Shown: piece by piece, positions 1 through 12,853 of the stretch
How the letters are laid out: each line of letters begins with the position of its first letter
Numbering within the stretch: the stretch's first letter is position 1
Assembly (NCBI GenBank): GCA_963931865.1
Contig: OZ007507.1
Span: forward strand, 18,391,023-18,455,022
Source: Axinella damicornis
Lineage: Eukaryota; Porifera; Demospongiae; Axinellida; Axinellidae
Length of the DNA stretch: 64,000 bases
Direction: 5' to 3'
Position numbers and translations under genes: made by a program
The notes under the pieces: model-generated
Seen by the model: only the letters and a program-made list of their open reading frames with translations
What the model was told of the DNA's origin: nothing
Database searches by the model: none

Positions 1-1063
1 GATTCTTTCTACATAATTATATGACCACACGTCAAGAAAAGAAGCCACGTCTCCATCATTGCACAGTGACAATGGACCTGGACCAGCAACCTTTCTCTGG
101 GCAGCAGGCTTTGATTCTTCATGCATCATAAATGTTGGTGTTGTGATCAATGGTTATCATCATCTCAGGGGAGGAGGGGGTGGGGCATGGTTAAATAATA
201 AGCTTTGACCCTTTGTCCGAACCTTTAACCCATTGTTGACTCAAAGTGGTGTCAGTTAGAACTTTGCAGAATCATAGCTATCCAAAACTACTGTTCTTAC
301 CAGTTTGCAGAATCAGCACTACACGTTTATCATGAGTGGCTATTTTTGCTCAATGACACTCCAACCCTGCATAAAAAATATGTAGCAACATACTCAGTGA
401 TAGTGCTGGGCGATATCAAACTATGCCATCATAACAAGTGATAATTATAACAATATGACTAAATGTCTACACATTCATGGACTCCAATCACATTTCAGTT
501 TATGGTGACAGTTAGAGGGTGCACAATATTATCCCATGCACTTGCCACTGAAGCAGAGGGTGTTTATGAGCTATAATTTCCACCCTCAGGGTATATACTT
601 GCAAGGAATTATGGTTCATAATTCCCTGCTCAGGGTAATAGCTACGTACCAACCAATGAAGTTGAACAGTACTGTTGCAGCTATGTTGTTGAGGCTCCTC
701 CAGTTCAGCTTGTCATATCTACATCAAGAACTGACTGTGAAGTGCTGACATGTAACTGGAATTGGATAGTTCAGAGAGCTGGTGAAGTGAAAGCGCATCA
801 TACAAGCATGTCAAGCAAGCCCCTACTGAGCTTCAGTAGTTATCAGCCATCTCACAAGCTTGTTGTTCACATTAAGAGTTTCGGATGGGGGTAGGGTTCG
901 GTGCTAACCTCTTGTGCGCTATGACAACCAGTAAAACTCGAAACTATATAGTATGCGGAGAAACAAGCCTGGATTTCTATACAGTATCGGTTTACATATC
1001 AGAATACACAAATAATATTCAAAGCCCCAAAGGTGAAGCCTGAGGTTTCATTAAATATTACTA

Positions 1064-1185
1064 ATTGCAATTCATATTGATAGGTCTCTGAAGGGCCAGG
1101 CAGCACAGTTGGGGGTGAGACAGTATGAACTATGTAATCTTGCCCCCTTTTGTTGTTTTAGACAAACACGTTGTCATGAATTATC
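1064..1185 (+). repeat. Dispersed repeat family A, copy 1
   Basis: Begins near an imperfect TGCAATTCATAT-like motif, runs through GTCTCTGAAGGGCCAGGCAG and ends near TTTTAGACAAACACGTTGTC. A second forward copy lies at about 2099-2236 and two reverse-complement copies lie near 5478-5600 and 6487-6562. Shared ends with diverged middles suggest a short non-autonomous DNA element; no coding capacity is seen. Confidence 0.6.
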
Positions 1186-2098
1186 TGAATGATGTATGCC
1201 AATTTACCGCCTCTTCACCTGTGAATACCTAATATGCATGCAGAGTCATTGCAGACGGATGCCATCACCTGCAGGTGGCATACCCAACAGCTGTTACCAC
1301 GCCCCTACCATGTTTCTTGGCTATTCCACAATGAACTCACATTCCCATGCGAAAGAACAAGCTGATCTGGTGGTGTGCTTGCATGTATCATATCTCTGAT
1401 GGGATGTGTACTCAAATAGTGCCCCAACTTAGGACTGAGAAACAGTATGTGTATGGCCCAAGGTTCTGTCCTCTTGTAATTGATATACTTAGACCTGGGG
1501 CCTATCTACCTCCCTACACCTCAACTTGTGTTACCATACATATATTATTGTTAAAACATTTTCGCAAATGCAACCGAATGTGAAATTTATCGCATGAAAT
1601 TTACTATGTAACAACTACTGATGGAAATGACGGTAATAAATAAGAAGGAACACACGTGCTTTGGCCAGGTCCATTTTGCACAACTCGTGGCTCTGTTGCA
1701 CTACTTTCAAACAAGAGATGACTTCTAAAGGCTAACTGTCAACTAGAATACATTCTAATCCATTGTTCAAGTAACCGAGAGGACGGAGATGCAGGAGAAT
1801 TACAAGCAGTAGCTACAATGCGAAGATGCAGGCCAAAATAGAACAATGTGTGACACCATGATGACTCCACAGCAGGTCAAGTTTTTTTCCGAAGAGGCTG
1901 GGTTGGCATGCGAGTGAAAGCATGGCAAACATGGCAAGGTGATAACAAAATGTTGTGAGTGCTTCAGTTCACAAACATTTTCAACACGAACGATTTACAC
2001 AGCATACTGTTTAGTAATGGATGTGTGGCAGCTTGGTGAACAAGCGACCCATAATTGTTAGATAAGAGGAATGCTATTAGCATGTTGACTGCTCACAT

Positions 2099-2236
2099 AC
2101 TGCAATTCATATGCATAGGTCTCTGAAGGGCCAGGCAGCACAGTTGGGGGTGAGACAGCATGAGGGTGAATACTATCACACAAGCTGCAGTGTCATCCCC
2201 TGTAAATGTTTTAGACAAATGTGTTGTCATAAATTG
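2099..2236 (+). repeat. Dispersed repeat family A, copy 2
   Basis: Shares with copy 1 both the GTCTCTGAAGGGCCAGGCAG block and the TTTTAGACAAA..GTTGTCAT end. The interior carries an indel relative to copy 1. Confidence 0.6.
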
Positions 2237-2828
2237 TACATATAAGTATATACGTACAATCACACTGGGATATTCAAAACTGCCTTAATTTTGGCATTCC
2301 AAAACTGATTCCTGAAAAATGTCATCATTATTATGCTTGAGTAGCTGGTTATCCTTATGTATTTGTCTTGTAATGGCAAGTATTGGTTTGGCTACCAAGT
2401 GCCATAGAATCTGATACGTAGCGATAGTCAAGAAGTTGAACTTAAAAGTTGCTCTAGTGCATTATAAATTTAATGTGATGGCTATCTGGAGAGCATTATC
2501 AGCAAGCTGTACTACAATTATTATGCTTGCTAAAAGTACTCTTTTACCTGGGTATGCTCCCATGTGGCTTGTTTTACATCATGTAGGGTTCAAATAATCA
2601 AGGTGGCCATGGTGGCCACCAAAACTTAGTCGCTAGAGTAAAACGCACATTGCTATGGGACCATGTTCAGCAAAATGTCATGCAGCAGCTGCATCTTATG
2701 CTGTTCAGATGATTCACGTTTCTTAACATTGTTAAATTGACCTATATAGTTCCACACACTGTGTTTATGTCAGTGTACAAGGATATCTTGGGCAAGTATG
2801 TCCTGACAGGTAGATCAGTACATGTAAT

Positions 2829-2958
2829 GGCATGGTTTGCTGCGGTATTTGGGATTAATAGCACGAGTAATGCAGGAGGCAATTGCACGAGGCGAAGCCG
2901 ATTGCAATTTACTGCATTATGAATGCTATTAATCCCAAATACCACAGCAAACCATGCT
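2829..2958. repeat. ~130-bp hairpin (foldback element)
   Basis: GCATGGTTTGCTGCGGTATT on the left pairs with AATACCACAGCAAACCATGC on the right. The stem continues inward through GGGATTAATAGCA/TGCTATTAATCCC and a nested TAATGCAG/CTGCATTA. It is almost entirely self-complementary, like a small MITE or single-stranded hairpin element. Confidence 0.75.
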
Positions 2959-5167
2959 ATCACAGATTAATCTTCATAGCTTTCAGTACAACAATAATCT
3001 CGGTATAATGCATGTAGGTTAGCTAGCTAGCTAGCTACGTACATGAACAGCAGATGGAAATGCATGCGCAAAATAATACTAGCTAGCTATTCACAGTCCA
3101 AGAAAATAGTAGCTACGTAGTTCTGTTTCCAATTGTTTCGCCATGTTCCAGTAGATTTAGTGTGCGGTTCTTCGGTTTCAGACTGGTAGACGCTCAATGT
3201 CTTGCAGTGCGCTATTGTTGAATGAACAAAGAATGGGATTCTCGGGGTCTAGGTAGCTACAGGAGCGGTTGAAGGGGGAGGCACGGCCAGTGGAAGTTCT
3301 TCGAACAGCGAGTCATTGTCGTCAGCGGTACAGCGAGTCATTGTCATCAGTTTATAAAGACCCTGCCAAGGCTAAGGTTGCTGCCATGCTGCGATGCTGC
3401 ACTCGCTCTCAGACGCAATAATGTTGCTTAGTCACGACACCGGATGGCCACACCCACCTGCTTGAACAGCCAATCAGCTGCCTATTACAGTATTCCACAG
3501 TCCTGTAAGTTAGTCTAATCTCATTGGCTGACAACTGTGGTATTACGGAATAATACCACAGTTTTGTAACTATTAGGACTTTAGAATATGGAGTGTAATA
3601 TAGCTATAAGATTATACTAATTATTGGTACCTCTGGGAGTGGTGACTGTGTTGCCTGTGGTTATAAAATAAATTCACCATCACAAATCGACTCATCCATC
3701 TTGACATCTAGAGGGGGAGCATATACAATATGTGCCTGATTCATGGACTATTCTTGAGGATCAACTGGCATATTATATATACAAATGCAGTGACTGGTCT
3801 TAAGTGACGGCAGGTACATGTAGAGTCTAGCTACTGTAATAATATATGTAATCACAACAGCTTACAAATTTTGCTCACAGATCTTCCTGTGACATACATT
3901 TCAACTCCAGTAGTTATCATTATAGTCACTGGTGCCATTGGAATGTGGCTGCACAAAACTCCTATTGCAGTAGGTAACATCTTTGACTCTGCACAGAAAT
4001 AACACATACACAACACTAATTTGTTAGGCTCATATGTGAGCAGATTTGAAGCTACAAATAGCTGTGGTGGGGTTGAACTATATACCCTCATACTTACCTA
4101 GGTAAATGTCGTACATAGTGAAATAAAACTCCATGGATTGTTGCAGTCCAATCTGCACCAAGAGGTAATTTCAGCTACCATAAGCAGATTTGTGACTCTA
4201 ACCACACCCACTGATTAATGAGCTTTCATTCACTCAAGTTCGTCAACTGAAGTCTATCTATGTTGCTGGAAGTAACATCATGAACTAAAGTCTCAAAGTA
4301 CACTGCATTCCTATCAAAAATTTGCATATGGGATTGGGTTGGAATGGCCTGAATGTGTTGTGGGATAGGAAACTCTTTGGTGGTCTTGATCAGAAGAAGA
4401 GCAGCATATTACAGGCATGCTGAAACCCTGCAGGAAAGGCTAAAAAGGTTCACCAACTTAAAGACAGTGCTATGACAGAGACTTTGTACACTGTAAAAAG
4501 AGAGGTGATCCAGCCTGACAACCCTCACTGAAGGTGTACGGAAGACTGGGAAGGCTCAAATAGTGTCCTGAAACGTTGGTGTATTGCATTCAGCTGGTAC
4601 ATGTAGTCCACCACTTTGCAATTGGAAGTAACATATGGTGAAAACCAACCAAGTTGATGTCCCTGCAATGTGTTTTTCTTATTGCTTCATGTTAACCCTT
4701 TAAGCCCAAATGATGTCTAGATAAGTCGATAAATGCAAAACTTTGGTCAGTTTTCGGCACGCACGCTCCACTAATAGATCCCAGTGAAGGCCTCAAACGG
4801 ATCTTCAAGAAAACATGGTGTACGATGTGCCACCATTCAGATCCAGTCCAAGTTTAGGGAGACCCTGGATGAGAATCCAGTTGACATCCACCTTTGACCT
4901 CAAATTGCTGGGCTTGTGGGTGGTTATGAATGGTATTGCCAGAGGTGGCCACCAAGTTTGGCCCCTGAGGAGTGAATGCTGTTGGAGAGGAGCACCTGTG
5001 CGCTGAATGCATGAAAATGTGTTCTCATGAATTCCGTAGTTAAAGGGTTAACACATGATCAGCCCACAGGTGCATAATTCAACAGCTCCCAGAAGTGTAA
5101 TAAAATTACAAGAATTTCTGGATTCCACCTACTCAGGAAGCATAATAATGAATTTCTCCATTACCCA

Positions 5168-5302
5168 GTTCAATAATCACACTTCCAGGAATTCTTCATT
5201 ACCCACTGAAGCAGAATACTATTCCAGGAATTCTTCATTACCCACAAAGCAGAATACTATTTCCAGGAATTCTTCATTACCCACAAAGCAGAATACTATT
5301 TC
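5168..5302 (+). repeat. ~39-bp tandem repeat, about 3 copies
   Basis: Units of TTCCAGGAATTCTTCATTAC followed by CCAC(A/TG)AAGCAGAATACTA repeat three times head to tail, with diverged half units on either side. An open frame crosses it only because the unit length is a multiple of three and contains no stop; nothing suggests coding. Confidence 0.7.
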
Positions 5303-5477
5303 CTCTTATCCAATTCTACCTAACTCAGGAAGCATAACTATTACTCTTCCAGGAATTTCTCCTTTCTCAGTTCAAGAGGTATAATAGTCACACTTTTAGG
5401 AATTTCTGATTACATTTCAAGGAAGTTCTGGACATAATTGGCCAATGATGTTGAAACTCAGAATCTCCAATCATTAT

Positions 5478-5600
5478 AATTCATGACAACAGAGCATTTG
5501 TCTAAAACAACAAAAGGGGGCGAAGTACACAGCTGGTGATGATATTCACTGAATGCTGTCTCACCTCCAACTGTGCTTCCTGGCCCCTTCAGATACATAG
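5478..5600 (-). repeat. Dispersed repeat family A, copy 3 (reverse)
   Basis: Reverse complement of the same family: it starts ATTCATGACAACAGAGCATT, then has TTTGTCTAAAACAACAAAAG, and ends in a CTGGCCCCTTCAGATACATA segment matching the other end of copies 1 and 2. A fourth, more diverged copy in the same orientation lies at 6487-6562. Confidence 0.55.
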
Positions 5601-8164
5601 GCTATGGATTATGGTGGTCCAGTATAATCACTGGTGGTCTATACACAGATCAATCTCTGGATATCTATTTGGAATGGAGCATAAACAGGTAGGGTATAGA
5701 CGTATGCTTCAGGTCTAGTCTCAAGCACAGGTTGCATCTCATAAGACAGTAACAAGAGGCATGGGTGGAGCAATGGGCCATAATTATACGAACTCATTCT
5801 CACACTGTCCTTGGGCACTGTTGCATGGAGTACAGAACTATGATACACACAAGGAGGAGAAGCAAGAGTGCCTAGCTACCCAGTTTTTAGTCAGATTGAT
5901 CTTTTCTGGCACTGTGAATTCATTATCGAAATGCCAAAAAGATGGTGTGGTGCACCTGAAGGAAGTGGTATATCTAGGCCAGGGAAATTGCAGGACACCA
6001 AGGGGGCCCATGCAGGGGTGTGCTCTACCGGTGGCCAGCAGGAAACAATTTGTGGTTGGTCTGGCAGTGAAAGCTTGAATGAATTTGACACCTTCTGAAC
6101 TGATTGTTTCCAGCCTAGTACAATCTTGGGATGAAATAGCAAGAGTTCAACAACTTACTACCAAACCTAGCCAGTGTGCCTCAAGCAATGCTTGGGGAAG
6201 TGTGAGTAGTCATGACTCTATGTGGCTGCATCTGACTACGTCGACTGCTGCTGGGGTCACAAGACTGACGCCATTTTACTACTACCTTCTACTGGTACGG
6301 CGGACATTTTGAATGTCAGGCAGCTAGGGCCTATGGTCCTACGGTAGATACGCCACTGACTGCAGGTGATGACATCTGAGTCTGCACGTACACTGTAAAA
6401 GAGCCTGCATTTTGGCATACATCTTGTTTACACTTGTAGCAATTGGTGTGGTGTTACTATGTCAACTAGCTACCTCTTAAGGAGGAGCTCGAGACTGCAC
6501 AACTTGTCACTGCCTCACCCCAACTGTGCATGCTGCCAGGCACTTCAGACACATAATTTGTAAATAATTGCATTCCTCTGGTCTACTGGTAAACCAAGTG
6601 CATGTTAATGGGGTAGCTAAATACTGGTGTAATGTGAGTATTAAAAGCTACATCAACATCAACCATATATGTTGAGTAAGCAATATTCAAAGCCATGCAG
6701 TAACGTGTGTTTCATTCTCCTCCATCCTTCACAGAGCGTGGGCATAGTTATATTGGTAGCCCTCAATGCCAGAGATGCCAACTCACAATGATCCATAGAC
6801 CAATCTCTATTTTCTATGGCGTAGGCGGCTATGACACTACACCCTATTCATTTTAGGTGTCAGGTCTATAGTGTAGCTACTCTTAGTCCCACAAGGACAA
6901 GTTCACCTATCTGGTTTTAGGAACTGCAAATTCTTTACTGAATATAACCAAGATGATGGTGGCGGCCTCATTCCCAGGCCTTCATATACACCTAGTTCGT
7001 ACTCGTGCATTCATGCGCCTAATAACGAGATGTACTTATAGTTTTGAACAACAATGATTGATCAAATAGGAAATATCCTATGTAGCTATTCCAGTTCGTA
7101 CAAACTGAATTGACAGATTTTCTGGAAGAAAACTTCAGCGCTTACTAGAGTAGCTTGGGACAAGGGTCGAACCTGTGCCTAACAGTAGCATCAATGAGCG
7201 TTTATTAGTGAGGCGCACTTTAACAACTATAGTATGGTGTATTGAGCAGCAGGTTGATAGTGATCATGGTCACAATTGCACTGATTGCTAATTATCCAAC
7301 CACATGCACTCTAAACATAAATTGCGTTCTGTGGGGACAGCTCCACTGTAGGTACTAGTCCTGAGCTCGTGCTCAGCCATCCACGCCCCCTGGCGGAGAA
7401 CATCTGAGTGAGATTTCTTGTCACTAACATCTGGAATGTACGTAGGATGGCCAATGAAATCATAGAGCACGCATTTAGATCACATCACTGAACAATCTGA
7501 CTGCTTGAAAGTAGGGCAACAAAGGAACGTCTAGCTTTGCACTTTCAATTATACTTTGCTGGATATGCTTCTGTAACAAGGTGGCATATTTGCGCACTGT
7601 AGTCACAGCTGCAACTAGGCATCTTGACCCTGTATAATAAGGAAGGGGTGTAGTCGCTACGCGTCTGGTCAAAGGCAAAATGTGCACATGGTCAATGGCT
7701 GAAATACAGCGCAGTGAAATGGTCAAGAGCCTTTTGCGATGCGGTCAATCTCTTGACCCCGCGGCTGTGACTGCGGGAGTGACACCATAGACGATAAATA
7801 CACCTCATGGAACGTTATTGGGATGAGCGTGAGCGAGCCCCATATAGACGAGTTTGCTGTAAATTTCCCTACATATAATTGTATATATGTATTGTACGTC
7901 GTGCCATAAATCACTTCCTGCTCTTATTTTGCATATTCTTACGTCTTGTGGTAATTCCAAAACACAACTTGCATCGCTCGATGGACGATGGCGACAACAC
8001 AGACGGAGACCATTCGTGGACCTACCTATTCATTGGCTAGAGTGATGGGTGAACCATGAACAGTCTAACCAGGCTCTGTACCTTCTCACCTGTGGCGACA
8101 GCAAACTCGACGAAGAGAGCTGGTGGACTTTATTAGCTGCGTAATCACCAACCTCATACCTATA

Positions 8165-9568
8165 CCATAGATAATAGAACTACGTAGAAGGGATTGGAAA
8201 CGCGCAAAAAATTTACGGGTAACCCGAGTACTATAGCGCGTTACAGTCTGTAATGGCCTCTGCATGCACAAGCCAACTAACCTTTTTTGGCAAACGCCAC
8301 ACCCTGTGTCAAAGTACAGAGGAAACAGCTGTCACCACAGACTGCCTACTTGTAAGAGCAGCTGTCCATGGCTTCCAAGAGCTGAAGAGCGGAGGTGCGA
8401 GGTAGTGAATACGCGTTTTATAGCCTTTATTGAGGTAATTCGTGCTTGTGTAGTTTTATAAGACTTTGTATAAGTGTAGTACCCATGGATTGGGTGGGGG
8501 TCAGTTTGGACTTACAGTCTAAATGCCACTGTAGGGTAAAATTGGTTCGTGTCACTGGAGTTATTATGCTATTGACTAAAATGTCATGTAATTTCCCTTG
8601 GAAAACACAACTCTTTGTGTAATTTTTTACACAAGCTGCTTTACTGTGTGTTACTTATTCTGTGTTGAGTAGGTCAGGCACTGTTTACAATATGCCGTTA
8701 ACTGCAGGATTTAGATGGACGAAAACAATTATGAGCGGAATGGCGAGAGAGATTTGGCGTCAGTTTTGGAACAAAAAGAGTACCTGCATGTTGCCTATTC
8801 CAAGGAACGACTGACATCAGGGAGTGTACCCCAGCCTTTGCTGGCCCACTTAGGCAAACGCCGGTCTTCACTGGCCCACATGAACAAATACCAGCTTTCT
8901 GGCCCCTCCCAGAACATGTACCAAGAAACTGTTGGAAGTCGCTGAAAACACTGAAGTATCAATCTGATGAAACTGACGCCAAATCTCTCTCACTATTCTG
9001 CTCATAATTGCTTGCGTCCATCTAAATCCTGCAGTTAACGGCATATCGTAAACAGTGCCTGACCTACTCAACACAGAATAAGTAACACACAGTAAAGCGG
9101 CTTGTATAAAAAATTACACAAAGAGTTGTGTTTTCCAAGGGAAATTACATGACATTTTAGTCAATAGCATAATAATTCCAGTGACACGAACCAATTTTAC
9201 CCTACAGTGACATTTAGACTGTAAGTCCAAACTGACCCCCACCCAATCCATGGGTACTACACTTATACAAAGTCTTATAAAACTACACGAGCACAAATTA
9301 CCTCAATAAAGGCTATAAAACGCGTATTCACTACCTCGCACCTCCGCTCTTCAGCTCTTGGAAGCCATGGACAGCTGCTCTTACAAGTAGGCGGTCTGTG
9401 GTGACAGCTGTTTCCTCTGTACTTTGACACAGGGTGTGGCGTTTGCCAAAAAAGGTTAGTTGGCTTGTGCAGAGGCCATTACAGACCGTAACGCGCTATA
9501 GTACTCGGGTTACCCGTAAATTTTTTGCGCGTTTCCAATCCCTTCTACGTAGTTCTATTGTCTATGCC
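8165..9568. repeat. Large palindrome, ~600-bp arms, 202-bp spacer
   Basis: The left arm (about 8165-8767) and right arm (about 8970-9568) are near-identical reverse complements. For example, the left TGCAGGATTTAGATGGACG is mirrored by CGTCCATCTAAATCCTGCA, and ATTTACGGGTAACCCGAG by CTCGGGTTACCCGTAAAT. The spacer contains about three ~27-bp units built on CTGGCCCAC. The arms have short open frames but no recognisable protein. It resembles a large foldback element or an inverted segmental duplication. Confidence 0.9.
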
Positions 9569-9579
9569 TATCACTGTCA

Positions 9580-10400
9580 TCGCGGATTGCGTCCGGCCTA
9601 GATTGTGTCCGGTGGACGTGATCCGCTAGCTGATTGTGTCCGGTCGGACGCAATACGCTAGCGGATTGCGTCCACCCGGACTAGCGGAAACGGTCCGGCT
9701 TCGCGGATTCAGTCCGGCCGATCGTACAACCGTCCCGCGAAGGCCATGGTTTTGATTCTGTCCGTACAACCGTCCCGCGCGAAGGCCATGCTTTGAAGAG
9801 AGCACTGCAGTATAAAAGGCCGCGTCTTGGAGAGTTGAATTCACATAGTCCAGTGGGCGAAATGGCGAAGGAGAAGTTGAGTGAAGCGCAAGAGTATGAA
9901 GTTCTTATTATTATGCAACAATTGTACTATTCAACATTGTTATTATTCATCTTTATTGTGCAACATTCAACTTATTATAAATTATTATGCAACATTTACT
10001 ACTTATGCTACAATTATTCTTATCCTGGTTGTGTCCCCGGACACTATCCGCTAGTAGATTGTGTCCGCCTGGACAGTATCTGCTAGCAGATAGTGTCCGC
10101 CTGGACAGTATAATATTATATCTGCTAGCATAAATATATATATAGTGTCCGCCTGGACAGTATCTGCTAGCAGATAGTGTCCGCCTGGATAGTGTCAGCG
10201 GGGTGGGATAGTGTCTGCCTGGACAGTATCTGCTATTAAACAGATAGCTAGTGTCCAGGCGGACATAATCCGCTAGCGGACCGAGTCCGGGCGGACTCCA
10301 TCCGCTAGCAGTTAGCGTCCGCCCCCCGGACACTATCCGCGAAAGCGGACACAATCTGCTAGCATATCGGGTCCGGGCGGACACTATCCGCGGCCGGACG
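9580..10400. repeat. Array of nested short palindromes (GTCCGNNCGGAC / GCTAGC units)
   Basis: About 800 bp composed of variants of two palindromes in alternation: one close to GTCCGCCTGGAC and one close to TATCTGCTAGCAGATA or ATCCGCTAGCGGAT. Near 10080-10195 the units form clean tandem copies of about 32 bp; elsewhere they are diverged and interrupted. It abuts the right arm of the large palindrome. Open frames crossing it are repeat artefacts. Confidence 0.85.
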
Positions 10401-10555
10401 CGATCCGCTGTGACACCGGCATGCCCTGCAGAACACATAGACCAGTGTGCAGCATGTGCCCATAGGTCCTTGTGTTGTGCACATGTGTGTCTGATTGCCA
10501 GTCACCCCAGTCATGCAACATTGGACCGGTTGCATTGGCAGGGGACATTAAAATT

Positions 10556-10588
10556 TGACTGACTGACTGACTGACTGACTGACTGACT
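10556..10588 (+). repeat. (GACT)n microsatellite
   Basis: About eight head-to-tail copies of the tetranucleotide GACT. Confidence 0.9.
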
Positions 10589-11365
10589 GCAAATACTCGT
10601 TCTGCATTGCACTTGCTCACGCTCGCCCCACAATGTGATGCATTCTCCGAGTTATCTATGGTGACACCCCCATGTGTGACAAGAAATCGCCTGACGCTCT
10701 TGGCCAGTGGGCGTGGACGTCTGGGCACGAGACTATACTAGCTATGTAGGTACGTGCCCAGACCTTCCTCCCGTTGCGAACGGTCTAGGTTACCGGTGTC
10801 AAGGGAAAATTGGGCCCCACTATAAATTTGTTACTGATGACGTCGACGGGTCCCATACTATACTACTGCTAAGCTAGCTAGCCCCATCTTATGAGTAAGG
10901 AAAACTCACCTTTCAAAATGATGCGTTAAGTCTTAGTGAATACTTCAGCAGACTCTGACTGCATCCGTCAGCTCTGTCCCGGCCAACTTGTAGAGGCGGC
11001 TAGCTTATGACTCGCCCCAATTAACGCACACATTTCCTGGATTTCTGTCTGGAAATCCCCTTACCTTACATCACACAACTAGTCTGGCGCATGGCAACGA
11101 CGGCAGAAGAAGCCATGCGCCAGCTGCATACTGAATTTTCCCCCTACCAGCTATGATAAATTGCAGTATGCGAAGTGGCCAGCTTAAGGGAAATAGGGGT
11201 CAGATTACAGAACACTTACGGTCCCTGGGATTCTAGCAATGCCTAGCAGTTCTTGGAAATAAGTTACAAACAGTAGCTAGCTACCGATGACTGGAACTAA
11301 TATAGTCACAGTGCACTAACTAAATAACTGCTACTGTATTTGAACACCCCACCAATAATTGCAAA

Positions 11366-11593
11366 AGCACAGTGGAGGGCTAGTGGCCTAGCATTCGACT
11401 CAGCTAGCCGCGAGTCAGTAATCGAAAGCGGTTGCAGTGAATCCCACCATTCATGGCCATATGAGATTTCTCGCTGGGCTAGGAGTCAACTCAGCTCTAT
11501 CCCTATGAGTATGTGTGTTCGTGAAGGTGTTTTTCACCTGATACAGTTCACACCGCATCCTTCGGATGTAAAGCTGTCGGTTCCAGGGTGCTA
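11366..11593 (+). mobile_element. tRNA-derived SINE, copy 1
   Basis: The 5' part resembles a tRNA: GTGGAGGGCTAGTGGCCTAG holds a box-A-like region and GCGGTTGCAGTGAATCCC a degenerate box B. The 3' part contains ACACCGCATCCTTCGGATGT. A reverse copy at about 37302-37446 shares the ACACCGCATCCTTCGGA block and also has a tRNA-like head. The tRNA-like part has lost a clean cloverleaf, so it is a SINE head, not a working tRNA gene. Confidence 0.6.
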
Positions 11594-11830
11594 GTTCCAC
11601 GGTTAGCTACCTGGTCAGTGGTTTCTCATGGTACGGCAGGAAATAGCTACATACTTTAGGTATAGGTTCTGGAAATGTGTGCACATCTAGAAACAGCCCT
11701 GGCCCTAATCTACTTCCTGCCAGATCAATACATAGCCACTTCGAGCATAGCTGCTAGCTAAACTAGACTACCAGCATACAAGTTAGCTAGCTAGCTACAG
11801 CCCTTTTCCTCTCTAGCAGATCAATATCCA

Positions 11831-11918
11831 CGAGCACTATAGGCCAGCTGCTTCCCCCAAGCAGAGCTAGGATGACGCATCATCCTCTGCTTGGGGGAAG
11901 CAGCTGGCCTAGTGCTCG
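11831..11918. repeat. 88-bp near-perfect hairpin
   Basis: The left arm CGAGCACTATAGGCCAGCTG then CTTCCCCCAAGCAGAG is mirrored by CTCTGCTTGGGGGAAGCAGC then TGGCCTAGTGCTCG. The short loop is itself palindromic around GATGACGCATCATC. The stem is about 35 bp. It could be a MITE or a small-RNA precursor; the sequence alone does not decide. Confidence 0.85.
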
Positions 11919-12360
11919 AACTGCATCAAATCGTTATCGGGGTCCGACGATTCATGCTAACTATAGATGCCCATAATATTATGTAGCTAGCTAGCTAGCT
12001 AGAAAAGCGATTTTCACTGCTCGGACAGACAGTAGTTCCTTTAGCAGCATCAAGCTAGCTGTGTGGTTTAAGCTTACTGTGTGTGTTTTGATTTTGTAGT
12101 TTTTGTAGACAAATGTGCACTTATTGCACTTACTACTCCTTGACTTAGTGTTTGAAATACCTGTATTTCCCTTTTCGCATTCCTCTGATCTAATCAATAA
12201 ACAAAATACTAGCCTAGCTACTAAATAGTCTTCTTTGCTGAGTGTAAAAGGAAGCAAACAGGGTCATTAACAGCTTGCACACACATAGCTAGTCTAAGAC
12301 TGAGCAATTCCATTGGCACATTCAAGCACTCCTTATCATTGTACCATTGCATTTACTGCA

Positions 12361-12656
12361 GAGTACGTACCAAGCGCCCATCACGCATCAAGCGCCCACC
12401 CCTTCTTCACGCGAAAGTTAGGGAGTGTAGTAAGGGCCCACCCATCACAAAAGTCTTGAGCTGCATTTCCCAGGACGCGCGATCAAGAGACTTATATATT
12501 CATAGCCGGTCATTGATATTCACAGCTTACCTCAAGCGCTCGTTGTTTATACAGTGCTGAATGGGAGGGCGGATACTGCATGCCTAATTAGTCTGAGTAC
12601 GTATCTAGCGCCCATCCCCCTGTTCCAAACCATGGGCGCTTAATACGTACTGACTC
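12361..12656. mobile_element. MITE with AGTACGTA..AAGCGCCCAT ends
   Basis: The left end GAGTACGTACCAAGCGCCCA and right end TGGGCGCTTAATACGTACTG are terminal inverted repeats. A second internal forward copy of the end (AGTACGTATCTAGCGCCCAT, about 12597-12616) makes 12597-12656 a nested hairpin. No transposase is seen. Confidence 0.65.
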
Positions 12657-12853
12657 AGGCACAAATTAACTGAATAATTCAGGGTGGATTTTGCTTCTGC
12701 ATATCAATCAATCAATCAAACTTTTATGTCACCTGCCAGGAGCAGCCAGCTCATGAGAGCTTATGAGACATAATAATTATTATATGAATATGAGTGCATG
12801 TGTGCATGTGCATTGTTAGATCTACTGCACGTGCATCATAGAGTTTAATTATA

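Larger units (their letters stand above)
1..8164. other. Gene-poor repeat-rich stretch
   Basis: I see no gene I can support in this stretch. Open frames are short, lack splice-site context and match no family I recognise. It holds four copies of a dispersed repeat (near 1.07, 2.1, 5.5 and 6.5 kb), a hairpin at 2.83-2.96 kb, a 39-bp tandem repeat at 5.17-5.30 kb and scattered AGCT-rich runs. Weakly conserved or very short exons could be missed by eye. Confidence 0.5.

Noticed and set aside
5868..6142. Overlapping open frames on both strands near 5.9-6.1 kb
   Set aside because: Neither strand shows a domain, splice sites or codon pattern; both are probably chance frames.
9953..10438. 161-residue minus-strand frame
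   Set aside because: It runs through the GTCCG/GCTAGC palindromic array and its protein is itself repetitive; an artefact.
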